From positions 1 to 64,000 of the forward strand of contig JAPLFL010000108.1 of assembly GCA_026390695.1 (NCBI GenBank): a stretch of DNA of 64,000 nucleotides. The letters are read 5' to 3'. Source of the DNA: Candidatus Kapaibacterium sp. (lineage in GTDB: Bacteria > Bacteroidota > Ignavibacteria > Kapaibacteriales > UBA2268). A program made the translations under genes and the position numbers. Positions 1 through 8,298 of the stretch are shown here, piece after piece (the stretch's first letter is position 1; each line of letters starts with the position of its first letter). A model generated the notes under the pieces. The model saw nothing but the letters and a program-made list of their open reading frames with translations. It had not been told where the DNA came from and ran no database searches.

Positions 1-83
1 AATTTTATTTTTACCAAAAACTAAATTAATCAATTTTTGGTTAAGCCTGCTTTTCAAACATACAAACTCAAAAGCCTCATTTC

Positions 84-155
84 TGTCATTCCTGCGAATG
101 CAGGAATCCCCTAAAGTGGCACTGGAAGGAGATTCCTGCATACACAGGAATGACA
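84..155. repeat. REP-like palindrome, copy 1
   Basis: The left arm begins tgtcattcctgcgaatgcag. The right arm ends caggaatgaca and is its reverse complement with about two mismatches in 25 bases; a ~25-base loop separates them. The same palindrome recurs near 44423-44492 and 59988-60058, so this is a dispersed family. REP elements of this kind are usually mobilised in trans by a RAYT-type Y1 transposase; none lies in the window. Confidence 0.85.
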
Positions 156-189
156 TTTTTGTTAAATATGTGGCTTTTGAGACAGGCTC

Positions 190-405
190 TTTATGGAAAA
201 ATCTTTATAAAAATGGCTTTATGACGCTTTTGAATGGCTTTATGACGCTTTTGAATTACTTTATGAGGCTTTTGAATGGCTTTATGACGCTTTTAAATCA
301 GCCGGAGAGTTCCATAAACCCATTCAAAAGCTCCATAAACCCATTCAAAAGTTCCATAAACTCATTCAAAAGCTCCATAAAGCACTTCAAAAGCTTATAA
401 ACCCC
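190..405. repeat. Head-to-head 21-bp tandem array (locus 1)
   Basis: About four 21-bp units of the type ggctttatgacgcttttgaa (plus one base) are followed, after a short centre (tcagccggagag), by about four or five units of the type agctccataaacccattcaa (plus one base). The second type is close to the reverse complement of the first, so the locus is a large imperfect inverted repeat. The 21-bp register continues through the centre. Units share TTTTGAAT and CTTTAT-like cores with the array at 15086-15790. Confidence 0.85.
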
Positions 406-538
406 AAAAACAAGTTAAATCAACCAAAAAATGTTATATAATTCAAAGTGCAAAATTATGGAAAGGGAATGAAAATCCAAAAAACCTTATTCCATTTCTT
501 CTTCAACCTAAGTAGAAAATGAATACCCGTTAGACCCA

Positions 539-582
539 AACCTTATTAGCTTATTCAGCAATTCAAATAAACTAATAAGGTT
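539..582. other. Perfect 11-bp hairpin downstream of the lipoprotein gene
   Basis: aaccttattag at 539-549 pairs with ctaataaggtt at 572-582 across a 22-base loop. It lies 38 bases past the stop of the minus-strand lipoprotein gene. There is no T-tract, so an intrinsic terminator is doubtful; an RNA-stabilising hairpin or repeat remnant is equally possible. Confidence 0.4.
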
Positions 583-619
583 AAAATGTGTGGGGGATTA
601 GATGTGTGTTGGATTGCTT

Positions 620-1060
620 TTACTTCTTTTCCCTTGCCGGTCTCTGTGAACAATTATAATAATCTCCATAAGAGTCGATTTTCCAGTTACCATCTTCTTT
701 GGAAAACTCAATAACAAGTTGAATGTGATTCTCTTTGTCTTTAATATAGAAATAAACTATTTCCCATTCCTTTTCTTTTGCAACTACTGTTTCTGTTTGT
801 GATTCTATAGTTATCGCTTTGCGATTCGGGAAATATTCATTAATTAATTTGATAAATACTTCGATTCTTCCATCATCAGAATATAAATGAAATTTACTCT
901 TAACTATATAATTGGTATCTTTAGCGAAAAATCTTAAAGTATCTGGATTATTTATAATAGCATTTACAATTCTTGCATTAATAGTCATATCGTTTTCTTT
1001 AAGTAGTGAGCAACTATTAATCGAAATGATAAAGAGTAAAGCTATAAAAGTATTTTTCAT
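620..1060 (-). CDS. Putative lipoprotein of unknown function
   Basis: A 146-residue protein. The N-terminus has a lysine, a hydrophobic stretch and a lipobox-like SINSC ending at Cys17, which predicts export and lipid attachment to a membrane. The mature part alternates charged and aromatic residues (for example EWEIVYFYIKD and GNWKIDSYGDYY), compatible with a small mixed alpha/beta fold such as NTF2-like lipoproteins, but I do not recognise a family. It lies 36 bases downstream of the aminotransferase gene on the same strand and is probably cotranscribed. A hairpin follows its stop. Confidence 0.65.
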   Translation of the reverse strand: MKNTFIALLFIISINSCSLLKENDMTINARIVNAIINNPDTLRFFAKDTNYIVKSKFHLYSDDGRIEVFIKLINEYFPNRKAITIESQTETVVAKEKEWEIVYFYIKDKENHIQLVIEFSKEDGNWKIDSYGDYYNCSQRPAREKK

Positions 1061-1096
1061 TTCATTGTTTCTCTCTCGTCCTCAATTTTATCTGAC

Positions 1097-2254
1097 CTAA
1101 ACCAAATTCATTAAATTTTCTATTCCTTTCTTTATCGTTTCATCATTTTTGGCGAAACAGAAGCGGAGTATCGTTTTGCCTTCTTCGGATTTCCCGTAAA
1201 ATACTGATGGGGGAATGATTGCAAGTTTGTTGTTCTCGACCAATTTCATGGCGCAATCCATGTCATCTTGGTATTTATTTGCGGGAATATCTGCCATGAG
1301 GAAATATGAACCGGCGGGCTTGTGTGGCTTGAAATCGGTTTTTATAAGTAAATCATTGATCAAATCGCGCTTCTTGAGGTACATTGCTTGGAAATCGGGT
1401 AAATAATCATCTAATCTTCCGAAGGCCGTTGCTACTGCATGTTGAGCAGGGGTATTCACCGCAAAGACTGTCCATTGATGTATTTTCCTAATGGATTCCG
1501 TTAAAGTTTTCGAGGCAATTGTGAAGCCTATCTTCCATCCGGTCATGCTGAAAGTCTTTCCGGCAGAGGAAATAGTGATTGTTCGGTCAGCCATACAGGG
1601 TACTGTGGCAATCGGAATGTGTCGCGCGTCATCAAAAGTGATGAATTCATAAACCTCGTCGCTCATCACGAGGAAATCATGCTTTATAGCAAGTTTGGCG
1701 ATAAATTCCAGCTCTTCCAAGGAATAAACTTTGCCGGTAGGGTTGTGCGGACTGTTGATGATCAGGAGTTTGGTTTTATCGGACACCAGCGCTTCCAATT
1801 CGTTAAAATCGAATGAAAAGTCCGGCTTGCTCAGGGTAACATATTTTGGGATTCCGCCGCATAAGATTGTGTCCAACTGATGAGCATCATAAAATGGTTC
1901 GAACATGATTACTTCATCACCGGGACTCACAAAGGCTTTGATTGTGGAATAAATCGCTTCGGTGGCTCCGGCAGTGATCGTTACGTTATCATCAGGGTTC
2001 CAGTCAAGATCATAGAATTTTTTGTGATAATCGCAAACGGCGCGACGTAAAGAGAGAATTCCGGGTGAAGGTGCATATTGATTTTTTCCACTTTTCATTG
2101 CCGCAAAAGCCTCTTCCATGAGCCAAAGTGGGCCATCGAAATCGGGAAAACCTTGTCCCAGATTCACGGCATCATGTTTTAAAGCAAGTTTACTCATAAC
2201 CGAAAAGATAGAATCCGGCATATTGTTCAATAATTTGTTTTCGTAATGGTTCAT
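1097..2254 (-). CDS. Class I/II pyridoxal-phosphate aminotransferase (YbdL/kynurenine aminotransferase-like)
   Basis: A 385-residue fold-type I aminotransferase, the usual length for the family. It transfers an amino group between an amino acid and a 2-oxo acid in the cytosol using PLP. Visible motifs are NLGQGFPDFDGP near residue 31, the phosphate/carboxylate loop SPHNPTGK (168-175, Asn171), SDEVYE (198-203) with the ring-nitrogen Asp199, and SSAGKTFSMTGWKIGF with the PLP-binding Lys233. The GQGFPDF signature fits the YbdL / kynurenine-oxoglutarate transaminase group (methionine or aromatic substrates) better than aspartate aminotransferase; the substrate is inferred. The gene precedes the lipoprotein gene. 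Confidence 0.88.
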   Translation of the reverse strand: MNHYENKLLNNMPDSIFSVMSKLALKHDAVNLGQGFPDFDGPLWLMEEAFAAMKSGKNQYAPSPGILSLRRAVCDYHKKFYDLDWNPDDNVTITAGATEAIYSTIKAFVSPGDEVIMFEPFYDAHQLDTILCGGIPKYVTLSKPDFSFDFNELEALVSDKTKLLIINSPHNPTGKVYSLEELEFIAKLAIKHDFLVMSDEVYEFITFDDARHIPIATVPCMADRTITISSAGKTFSMTGWKIGFTIASKTLTESIRKIHQWTVFAVNTPAQHAVATAFGRLDDYLPDFQAMYLKKRDLINDLLIKTDFKPHKPAGSYFLMADIPANKYQDDMDCAMKLVENNKLAIIPPSVFYGKSEEGKTILRFCFAKNDETIKKGIENLMNLV

Positions 2255-2315
2255 ATTGGTAGCACTCGAATTTTAAAATTAGAAACAGACGAAAGAAAGT
2301 TCATTAGATTTTATT

Positions 2316-2559
2316 AATGCAAAATGCAAAATGTAGAATGCAAAATGCAAAATGCAAAATGTAAAATGCAGAATGCAGAATGCAAAATGCAAAATGCAAA
2401 ATGCAAAATGCAGAATGCAAAATGCAAAATGCAGAATGCAGAATGCAAAATGCAAAATGCAAAATGCAAAATGCAGAATGCAGAATGCAAAATGCAAAAT
2501 GCAGAATGCAGAATGCAAAATGCAAAATGCAGAATGTAAAATGCAGAATGCAAAATGTT
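2316..2559. repeat. Heptanucleotide tandem array AATGCAA/AATGCAG, about 35 copies
   Basis: About 244 bases of uninterrupted 7-bp repeats: AATGCAA and AATGCAG units are mixed, with a few AATGTAA/AATGTAG variants. Because 7 is not a multiple of three but the array lacks stops, frames on both strands stay open; these are artefacts. It lies 60 bases upstream of the aminotransferase start. The mix of two variants suggests growth by slippage or unequal exchange of multi-unit blocks. Confidence 0.97.
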
Positions 2560-2589
2560 GGAATTAGCTTTTCGTGGGATTTGATTTAT

Positions 2590-2694
2590 CCCAGATTTTT
2601 CTACATTCTATAACAGGGGGTATTGGAGATTTAAATAAGTTCCTTATTTGTGTATCATATTTCAATTACGTCAAATCTTAATGATGAATCTGGT
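2590..2694 (+). mobile_element. MITE-like element, copy A (degenerate, ~105 bp)
   Basis: The left end is CCCAGATTTTTCTACATT and the right end AATGATGAATCTGG(T), imperfect inverted termini matching the other copies. The internal part (gggagatttaa-type segment, then atttcaattacgtcaaatc) aligns with 8828-8890 and with the reverse strand of 15585-15640. The flanks tttat (2585-2589) and tttat (2695-2699) look like a 5-bp target duplication. The GC-rich centre present in the other copies is shortened. Confidence 0.7.
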
Positions 2695-2732
2695 TTTATT
2701 AAATTCACGCTATTTTCATAAATTTACAAATT

Positions 2733-2756
2733 CCTAACTTATAACTCCTAACTCTC
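2733..2756. repeat. Short heptamer array at the stop of the receiver-kinase gene
   Basis: Three 7-bp units (cctaact, tataact, cctaact) run into the stop codon of the minus-strand gene ending at 2755. Read on the gene strand the units are GAGTTAG, GAGTTAT and AAGTTAG. The same family, six units long, abuts the stop of the TldD-like gene at 44600. Confidence 0.7.
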
Positions 2757-3957
2757 AAAGTCTCGCCGGAATGGTAAAGTTAAAGGTTGAACCTTTACCT
2801 AACTTGCTTTCAACCCAAATATTGCCTTTATTAATTTCTACGAACTCCCTACATAAAATAAGTCCTAAGCCTGTACCGGCTTCGTTGTTTGTTCCACTTG
2901 TAGAACGTGAAGTACCAATTTTAAATAAATTATCAAGAGTTTCACTATCAATGCCTAATCCATTATCCTGCACGCTTATCTCATAAACCTTACGTAATGG
3001 ATTTAGAAGGGTTGAGATAATAATTTCACCTTTTTCTTTTGTAAATTTAATTGAATTAGTAATCAGATTTCTAAGAACTGTTGAAATCATATTGTAATCG
3101 CAATAAACCATTGAATATTTGTTTATATCGGTAATAATTTGTATTTGTTTTTTATCTGCATATTCTTTCATAATTGAAAGGTTATCGAGTACAAGCTCAT
3201 TTAAATCAAATATATCAGGTTCAAAGTTTATTTTTCCTGTTTGAGTGCGAGCCCACTGAAGTAAATTTTCTAAGAGAGAAGAAATATTTTTACTTGTCAG
3301 ATGAATTTTATTAAGATTATCTTTTATTTCTTCGGTTTCGAAGTTTTCGAAATATTTTATTAAAGATTCCAAACCTAAATTTATCGCAAGAACTGGATTT
3401 TTAAGATCGTGGCTGATGATTGAGAAAAATTTATCTTTAGTTGTGTTAGCTTGTTCTAATTGTATATTATTATCGGCTAATTCCTCAAGGACATTGGCTA
3501 ATGTTTTATTAAGAGTAACGAGCTCAAGTTCACGGGCTTTTCTTTTATCAATTTCATTTTTAAGACTTAAAGCGGATCGAACTCGAAGGTTGAGATCAAT
3601 TTCATTTGGTGGTTTAACTATATAATCAATAGCTCCGGCGGTGAAGGCTGCGGATAAATCTTTTAAATCTTCGCTTGAAGATATTATAATTATTGGAATA
3701 TCATAAAGAGATGGGAAGGATTTTATTATTTGAGTAGCTTTGATTCCTGTGATTTTCGGCATTTTTATATCCATTAAAATCAGATCTATGTTATTCTGAT
3801 GATTTTCTACAAACTCAAGGTTTTCATTGATACCTAATATTTTCAATCCTTCTATTGCTGATTCAGCCATTACGACATCTTTAAAACCATCGGACACAAG
3901 TAATTGTCTTAATCCGAACCGTTGAGTAAAAGAATCATCAATAATTAAAATATTCAT
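2755..3957 (-). CDS. Response regulator-histidine kinase fusion (REC-HisKA-HATPase)
   Basis: A 400-residue cytosolic protein without membrane segments. Residues 1-130 are a receiver domain with acidic pair Asp7/Asp8, phospho-acceptor Asp63 (LILMDIKMP) and Lys115. A coiled linker (about 133-175) leads to a dimerisation domain with His183 (FFSIISHDLKNP), then an ATPase domain with N-box NSIKFTKEKG, a DNGLGI box and a GTGLGL box. This layout suggests a kinase controlled by phosphorylation of its own receiver. It starts three bases after the hybrid kinase gene, with AAAGGAAA upstream of the ATG, so it is very probably cotranscribed. A partner output regulator is not visible in the window. Confidence 0.9.
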   Translation of the reverse strand: MNILIIDDSFTQRFGLRQLLVSDGFKDVVMAESAIEGLKILGINENLEFVENHQNNIDLILMDIKMPKITGIKATQIIKSFPSLYDIPIIIISSSEDLKDLSAAFTAGAIDYIVKPPNEIDLNLRVRSALSLKNEIDKRKARELELVTLNKTLANVLEELADNNIQLEQANTTKDKFFSIISHDLKNPVLAINLGLESLIKYFENFETEEIKDNLNKIHLTSKNISSLLENLLQWARTQTGKINFEPDIFDLNELVLDNLSIMKEYADKKQIQIITDINKYSMVYCDYNMISTVLRNLITNSIKFTKEKGEIIISTLLNPLRKVYEISVQDNGLGIDSETLDNLFKIGTSRSTSGTNNEAGTGLGLILCREFVEINKGNIWVESKLGKGSTFNFTIPARL

Positions 3958-3960
3958 CGT

Positions 3961-6324
3961 TTATTTTCCTTTTAGTTTAGATGTTAGTGCATTGAAAGTT
4001 CCATCAAAAACTATATCTAACTGAGCATTTTTATCAGATAATGTATCAAAATCGGAATTTTTGCTGGCTATTTCAATTTCAGCGCATAATTTTCTCATCA
4101 TTTTTGCACCAACATAACCACTTGATCCTTTTAGTGAATGAGCGTATTCACAGATATCGAAAAAGTTTTTGTGTTCAAAAGAGGTTTTAATATTTTCAAT
4201 TAGAACTTTAGATTCATCGAGATATATTTCTATGAGTTTTTCGGGTTCATCATATCTTATGAGTTTCTGGAATTCTCTTTCATCAATATAATCTATAATA
4301 TTCATTTCGGAGGAAATCTCTAAGTATTTTGTATTGCTTTTTAAATGCTTTACTTTATTTATAATACTGATCATTCCGTCGATATCCACGGGTTTGTTGA
4401 CGAAATCATCCATACCTGCGGCAATACATCTTTCTCGTGTACCACGGAGTGCATTTGCAGTCATTGCAATTATGTAAGGTTGCGTATTCATCTTAGCTCT
4501 AATTTGTTTTGTTGCATCAATACCGTCCAAATGTGGCATGTGCAAATCCATAAAGATAAGATCAAACTTTTTTCTTTGAATATATTCTATCGCCTCAAAG
4601 CCGTTGGAAGCAATTTCAGGATGATACCCAAGATGGACTAAAATTTGTTTTGCAACATTTTGATTTACCAAATTATCTTCCACAATTAATATTTCGAGTG
4701 GAGTAATGATTTCGGTCTTAGCATTTAATTCCTCTATTTTTTTCGATTCAAACTCATTGGTAAGTGTTGCAAACTCCAATAATGAACTATAGAGAATTGA
4801 AGCTTTAATCGGTTTGTTAATGATAATTGTTTCTTTGGTTTTTGAAGAACTGGTATTCAATGTATTGCATACAATAAAGATTGGCATTTTATCAAAATTA
4901 GCCCTTTTACGTATTTCTTCGGATAATTTATAACCATCAAATTCGGGGAAATACATATCCACAATAGCAAAATCAAAATGTTCACCTTTCTCTATCAGAT
5001 CCAATGCAACTGAAGGTGAGCTTATTGCAACAGGATTCATTTTCCATGTTACCAATAATTTAATGAGAATAAGCAGATCGCTGACATTATTGTCGATAAT
5101 CAGAATATTTTTATTGACTAATAGGTCAGAATATTGATCCTGAATATTTAGCATCAATTCAGGAATTAATTCGGCACTTATTGTGAAATTAAATATAGAG
5201 CCAGCACCTATTCCACTTGATTCAACCCATATTTCACCTCCCATCATCTCAACAAGATGTTTACTTATGACTAAACCTAAACCTGAACCACCGTATTTTC
5301 TTGTTGTAGAAGCATCAACTTGTGAAAAGGATTTGAAAAGTTTATTCATATCTTCATTAGATATGCCAATCCCGGTATCGGAGACCTCGAATTTAACTTT
5401 AATTTTATTTGAGTTTTCACTATCAATATATTCAAGTTTAATTGAGAGTTTAACCTGACCTTTTTCAGTAAATTTTATTCCATTACTCAATAGATTGTTC
5501 AGAACTTGCTTTAATCTTGTCAAATCACCTTTGATCATTCTTGGCACTTGATCATCGTAAATCACTCCAATATCAAGATGCTTTGCTGTTGCATTTTTGG
5601 CAACCATATCCAAAACACTTTCCACACATTCAAAAAGATCAAACGGATGATTATCTAATTCCATTCGACCGGATTCGATTTTTGAGAAATCAAGAATATC
5701 ATTAATGATATTTAAAAGTAAATCTCCGCTACTAATTATTGTTTCAAGATATGTTCTCTGAACAGATGTTATTTCTGTATTCAGTATCAATCCGGTAAGC
5801 CCGATAACTGCATTGAGTGGAGTGCGGATTTCGTGACTCATTGTGGCTAAAAATGAACTTTTAGCAATGTTAGCTGTTTCAGCTTTATCCAAAGCCTCTC
5901 TAAGTTCGGTTGTTTTTTGTTCAACGATATTCTCTAATCTTGTTTGAACTTCAATATTTCTTTTCTCTTTCTCTTTCTCTTGCACCAATAATCTTATTTC
6001 GCTAATTGTAGTATTGACCAAATATACTAAAACATCAAGCGGATCACCACGATAATCTCTTTCAACCTCAACATCGAAATTTCCGGCTGCTACTTGCATT
6101 AACACATTTGATATGAGATCTATTGCATTATTCAAACGAGTTTGATTCGTTTTTAGCTCTTCAAAAACCCTATCTAACTCTTCAGCTACGGTGTTGAATG
6201 AAAATGCTATTGTATCATCATCATCCTGTGAAAAATTTCTTTCCATTCGATAGGATAGTTCCCCGCTGACAAGACGTTGAAACCCATCAATCAAGGCTAA
6301 TGGTTGTTTGTAGATACTTTTCAT
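3961..6324 (-). CDS. Cytosolic hybrid histidine kinase (HAMP-like, HisKA, HATPase, two receivers, HPt)
   Basis: In the longer 796-residue frame (ATG at 6351), residues 20-125 are HAMP-like repeats without membrane helices. HisKA His173 (TMSHEIRTPLNAVIGL) and ATPase boxes (DTGIGI, GSGLGLVISK) follow. Receiver 1 has Asp465 (IVDMYFPEFDG), receiver 2 has Asp602 (FMDLHMPHLDG) and Lys653, and the HPt domain has His738 (AHSLKGSSG). All relay steps are thus present in one chain. I choose the start at 6324: its ATG overlaps the TGA of the upstream STAS-like gene as ATGA and gives 787 residues. Soluble hybrid kinases usually take input from partners; the two STAS-like proteins encoded just upstream are candidates. 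Confidence 0.9.
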   Translation of the reverse strand: MKSIYKQPLALIDGFQRLVSGELSYRMERNFSQDDDDTIAFSFNTVAEELDRVFEELKTNQTRLNNAIDLISNVLMQVAAGNFDVEVERDYRGDPLDVLVYLVNTTISEIRLLVQEKEKEKRNIEVQTRLENIVEQKTTELREALDKAETANIAKSSFLATMSHEIRTPLNAVIGLTGLILNTEITSVQRTYLETIISSGDLLLNIINDILDFSKIESGRMELDNHPFDLFECVESVLDMVAKNATAKHLDIGVIYDDQVPRMIKGDLTRLKQVLNNLLSNGIKFTEKGQVKLSIKLEYIDSENSNKIKVKFEVSDTGIGISNEDMNKLFKSFSQVDASTTRKYGGSGLGLVISKHLVEMMGGEIWVESSGIGAGSIFNFTISAELIPELMLNIQDQYSDLLVNKNILIIDNNVSDLLILIKLLVTWKMNPVAISSPSVALDLIEKGEHFDFAIVDMYFPEFDGYKLSEEIRKRANFDKMPIFIVCNTLNTSSSKTKETIIINKPIKASILYSSLLEFATLTNEFESKKIEELNAKTEIITPLEILIVEDNLVNQNVAKQILVHLGYHPEIASNGFEAIEYIQRKKFDLIFMDLHMPHLDGIDATKQIRAKMNTQPYIIAMTANALRGTRERCIAAGMDDFVNKPVDIDGMISIINKVKHLKSNTKYLEISSEMNIIDYIDEREFQKLIRYDEPEKLIEIYLDESKVLIENIKTSFEHKNFFDICEYAHSLKGSSGYVGAKMMRKLCAEIEIASKNSDFDTLSDKNAQLDIVFDGTFNALTSKLKGK

Positions 6325-6740
6325 TTTGTTTTGATTATTGAATGGCACCAATTTATAGCTTGTTCAAAATTTGCAAACATCTTAGTCGGAACTTTTGGCT
6401 TGGAAATTCCTAAAAAAACTGAAGCAACCGCTCTTCCGAAATTCGTTCCTCCGACAAGAGCATAAGCTAATTGAACTTCAGGATCGGGCAATTCGCGATA
6501 AATAGCTCTGGCAGCACTTGTTTGTTGAACAATATTGTCCATGAAAATAATTATTGCAGCACTTTTTCCTTCTTTTCTCAAAAAATCTAACTGGATATTG
6601 ACACTCTGGGTTGCAGTATTTTCATCATCTGTACATTTGGAGAATGGTACTATCGATAATATTGATTCTTCAATAATAAAAAATTCCGCATTATCAGATT
6701 GACCGAATTTTTCCCAGTTACTCGTTTCAACTATCATCAT
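6321..6740 (-). CDS. STAS/SpoIIAA-like small regulatory protein, paralogue 2
   Basis: A 139-residue soluble protein. The central part QLDFLRKEGKSAAIIIFMD and the C-terminal part FGRAVASVFLGISKPKVPTK followed by FANFEQAINW resemble the SpoIIAA/STAS-like family in which a variable N-terminal strand precedes a conserved RxxxxFFLxxxKPxxP motif (the DUF7793 group, from memory). Such proteins act as non-enzymatic partners in signalling. It is a clear paralogue of the gene at 6737-7144 (shared PDP/TDP, LA-LV, SKPK-P). Its ATG overlaps the upstream TGA, with AAGGAG six bases upstream, so translation is coupled and probably efficient. The family call is moderately sure; the ligand is unknown. Confidence 0.65.
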   Translation of the reverse strand: MMIVETSNWEKFGQSDNAEFFIIEESILSIVPFSKCTDDENTATQSVNIQLDFLRKEGKSAAIIIFMDNIVQQTSAARAIYRELPDPEVQLAYALVGGTNFGRAVASVFLGISKPKVPTKMFANFEQAINWCHSIIKTK

Positions 6741-7144
6741 TTCTCCTTGTTAGCTGTCTCTAAAACAACAATACCACTCTCTACTGAGTTTACGATTGTT
6801 AATGGAATTTTCGGTTTTGAAAGTCCGACAAAAAAACTCGCAATAGCTCGTGACAGCGGATTATTCACTACTAAGGCTATTCCAAAGAATAAATCAGGAT
6901 CTGTGCGGTCGGAATAAATTTTTCTGGCATCGGCATCTTGGGATAATAAATTATTTAAAATAACTACAAGACCACACTTTCTCTCAAGTTTATTAGCAAA
7001 GTCCAGTTGGAAGTCCATATTTATATTCGCAGCTTTCGCATTATCTTTATAACCCTGAACTGGTGATACTATCAAGATATTATCGCTATGAACGAAATAT
7101 TCTGTATTTTCACTTTCTCCGATTTTTTTAAATTTTTTTGTCAT
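6737..7144 (-). CDS. STAS/SpoIIAA-like small regulatory protein, paralogue 1
   Basis: A 135-residue soluble protein and first gene of the four-gene signalling operon. It shares with its neighbour the N-terminal pattern FKKIGESENTEYFVHSD / WEKFGQSDNAEFFIIEE, the central NMDFQLDFANK block and the C-terminal SRAIASFFVGLSKPKIPLT block. These resemble SpoIIAA/STAS-like regulators. No catalytic residues, signal peptide or membrane segment is visible. The tandem duplication followed by divergence suggests that the two copies bind different partners, or form a heterodimer, in front of the kinases; this is inference. Confidence 0.63.
   Translation of the reverse strand: MTKKFKKIGESENTEYFVHSDNILIVSPVQGYKDNAKAANINMDFQLDFANKLERKCGLVVILNNLLSQDADARKIYSDRTDPDLFFGIALVVNNPLSRAIASFFVGLSKPKIPLTIVNSVESGIVVLETANKEK
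6742..6747 (-). promoter_or_regulatory. Strong Shine-Dalgarno AAGGAG inside the upstream gene
   Basis: On the minus strand AACAAGGAGAA precedes the ATGATG at 6740. It lies within the last codons of the upstream STAS-like gene and supports translational coupling. It is one of the clearest ribosome-binding sites in a window where most genes have weak ones. Confidence 0.6.
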
Positions 7145-7347
7145 GCTCTGGTATATTTAATCTTTTTTAATTAATGAACATATTATAATGGAACTCATTC
7201 ATACAAATATAAGAAGATTCTAACAAATACAAAAGATAATAATAAATTCAATAAAATATTTACTTTTTCTTCCTTTCATTAAACCTTCATAATACTTTTT
7301 ATGTCTATTATTCAAATATTTTTATTCAGTTTTGAAAAGTAACGAAA
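7145..7347. promoter_or_regulatory. Divergent intergenic region between the signalling operon and a secreted protein
   Basis: 203 AT-rich bases between two divergent start codons, so promoters in both directions must lie here. I could not assign a convincing Bacteroidota-type -33/-7 pair on either strand. No hairpin or operator palindrome stands out. Confidence 0.4.
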
Positions 7348-8298
7348 ATGTACAAACTAAAAATAAAATTCTCAATCAGTGCATTAATGATTTTATTAAT
7401 TTCAATAAATTCTCACGCTCAGACAAGTCCGAAAGAGCTATTTCAGGAACTAAGGACTCAATTAAATAATTACAAGACCAATAATATTATTCCAAGTCTA
7501 AGCAAATGGAAAAATCAGTTGGATAATGCCATGGCTAAGGATGACCTCACTAAATTAAATGAGCTTAGATCACAAGCCACAGCCTTGCGTGAACGAATTA
7601 AATCGGAAGCTAAGGAAATGAATAAAAATTCAGATCCTGAACAAAAAAAAGAGAACATGAAAGGTATCTGGAAACAAAACACAGAGCAGTTCAAAGCATT
7701 AGCAGAACAACTCAAGCCAATTGCAGTCAAATATAAATCCACATTGGAAGATATTGGTACTTTTGCAAAACCAAATGCAGAAACTTGGAAAAATGAGATA
7801 AAATCTATTGTCGAATCGTGGAAAAATTCTCATTCTGATGAACTCAAACAAATTATGGACAAACCCGGTGCAAAAGAGAAATTAGAAAACTTTAAACAAA
7901 AAATGAACTTTTTGCAGAATTTTAAAAAGAAAGCCGTTGTCGCACGGTTCATGCTCTGGGACGGTAAAGATATTAATTTTGATGAGGTACAAAATTCCGA
8001 ATCGAATGACTTGCCTGAAAATCCGCTTAATAAATCCATGATAACAGCTTTGCAAAATTATCCTAATCCTTTTGCTGATAAAACCACGATTGCTTTTCAT
8101 AATCCAATTGTGCAGCAGCTTACTGTTACAGTTATTGATGATGAAGGCAAGACTGTTGCTAAGGTTCATGACGGAAAACTTGCTGCAGGTGATATAACTC
8201 TGACTTTTGAAGCAAAAAATCTTGTGACAGGATCATACCTTTATAAAATTAAATCATCAGAATGGACTAAGACCGGATTGATGAATGTGCGGAAATAA
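7348..8298 (+). CDS. Secreted helical protein with T9SS sorting domain
   Basis: 316 residues. The N-terminus (LKIKFSISALMILLISINSH) is a Sec signal peptide, probably cut after AQ or before TSPKE. Residues about 25-215 are charged and probably alpha-helical (many Lys/Glu, heptad-like runs such as FKALAEQLKPIAVKYKSTL). Residues about 235-316 form a type A T9SS sorting domain: it opens with LQNYPNPFADKTTIAF and ends with GSYLYKIKSSEW and a short Arg-Lys tail. Such proteins cross the outer membrane by T9SS and are anchored or released. The helical body matches no family I know. Two AATGGTT-type heptamers begin at the stop codon. Confidence 0.8.
   Translation: MYKLKIKFSISALMILLISINSHAQTSPKELFQELRTQLNNYKTNNIIPSLSKWKNQLDNAMAKDDLTKLNELRSQATALRERIKSEAKEMNKNSDPEQKKENMKGIWKQNTEQFKALAEQLKPIAVKYKSTLEDIGTFAKPNAETWKNEIKSIVESWKNSHSDELKQIMDKPGAKEKLENFKQKMNFLQNFKKKAVVARFMLWDGKDINFDEVQNSESNDLPENPLNKSMITALQNYPNPFADKTTIAFHNPIVQQLTVTVIDDEGKTVAKVHDGKLAAGDITLTFEAKNLVTGSYLYKIKSSEWTKTGLMNVRK

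Larger units (their letters stand above)
1..619. other. Repeat-dominated non-coding stretch
   Basis: No credible gene. It starts with a short hairpin (ccaaaaa...tttttgg, about 14-40), then holds a REP-like palindrome (84-155) nested in an outer inverted pair (ctcaaaagcc at 67-76, ggcttttgag at 172-181), a head-to-head 21-bp array (about 190-405) and a hairpin at 539-582. An open frame at 98-400 exists only because the repeat unit is a multiple of three and lacks stops. Confidence 0.7.

Noticed and set aside
98-400. 100-codon open frame over the first 21-bp array
   Set aside because: The frame is open because the unit length is a multiple of three without stops. It starts inside the REP-like palindrome and has no ribosome-binding site.
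912-1100. 62-codon plus-strand frame opposite the lipoprotein gene
   Set aside because: It is antisense to a better-supported gene with a clear lipobox and operon spacing.
2279-2613. Six overlapping frames encoding MQNAKCK or HFAFCIL repeats
   Set aside because: They result from a 7-bp repeat lacking stops, present in all phases of both strands.
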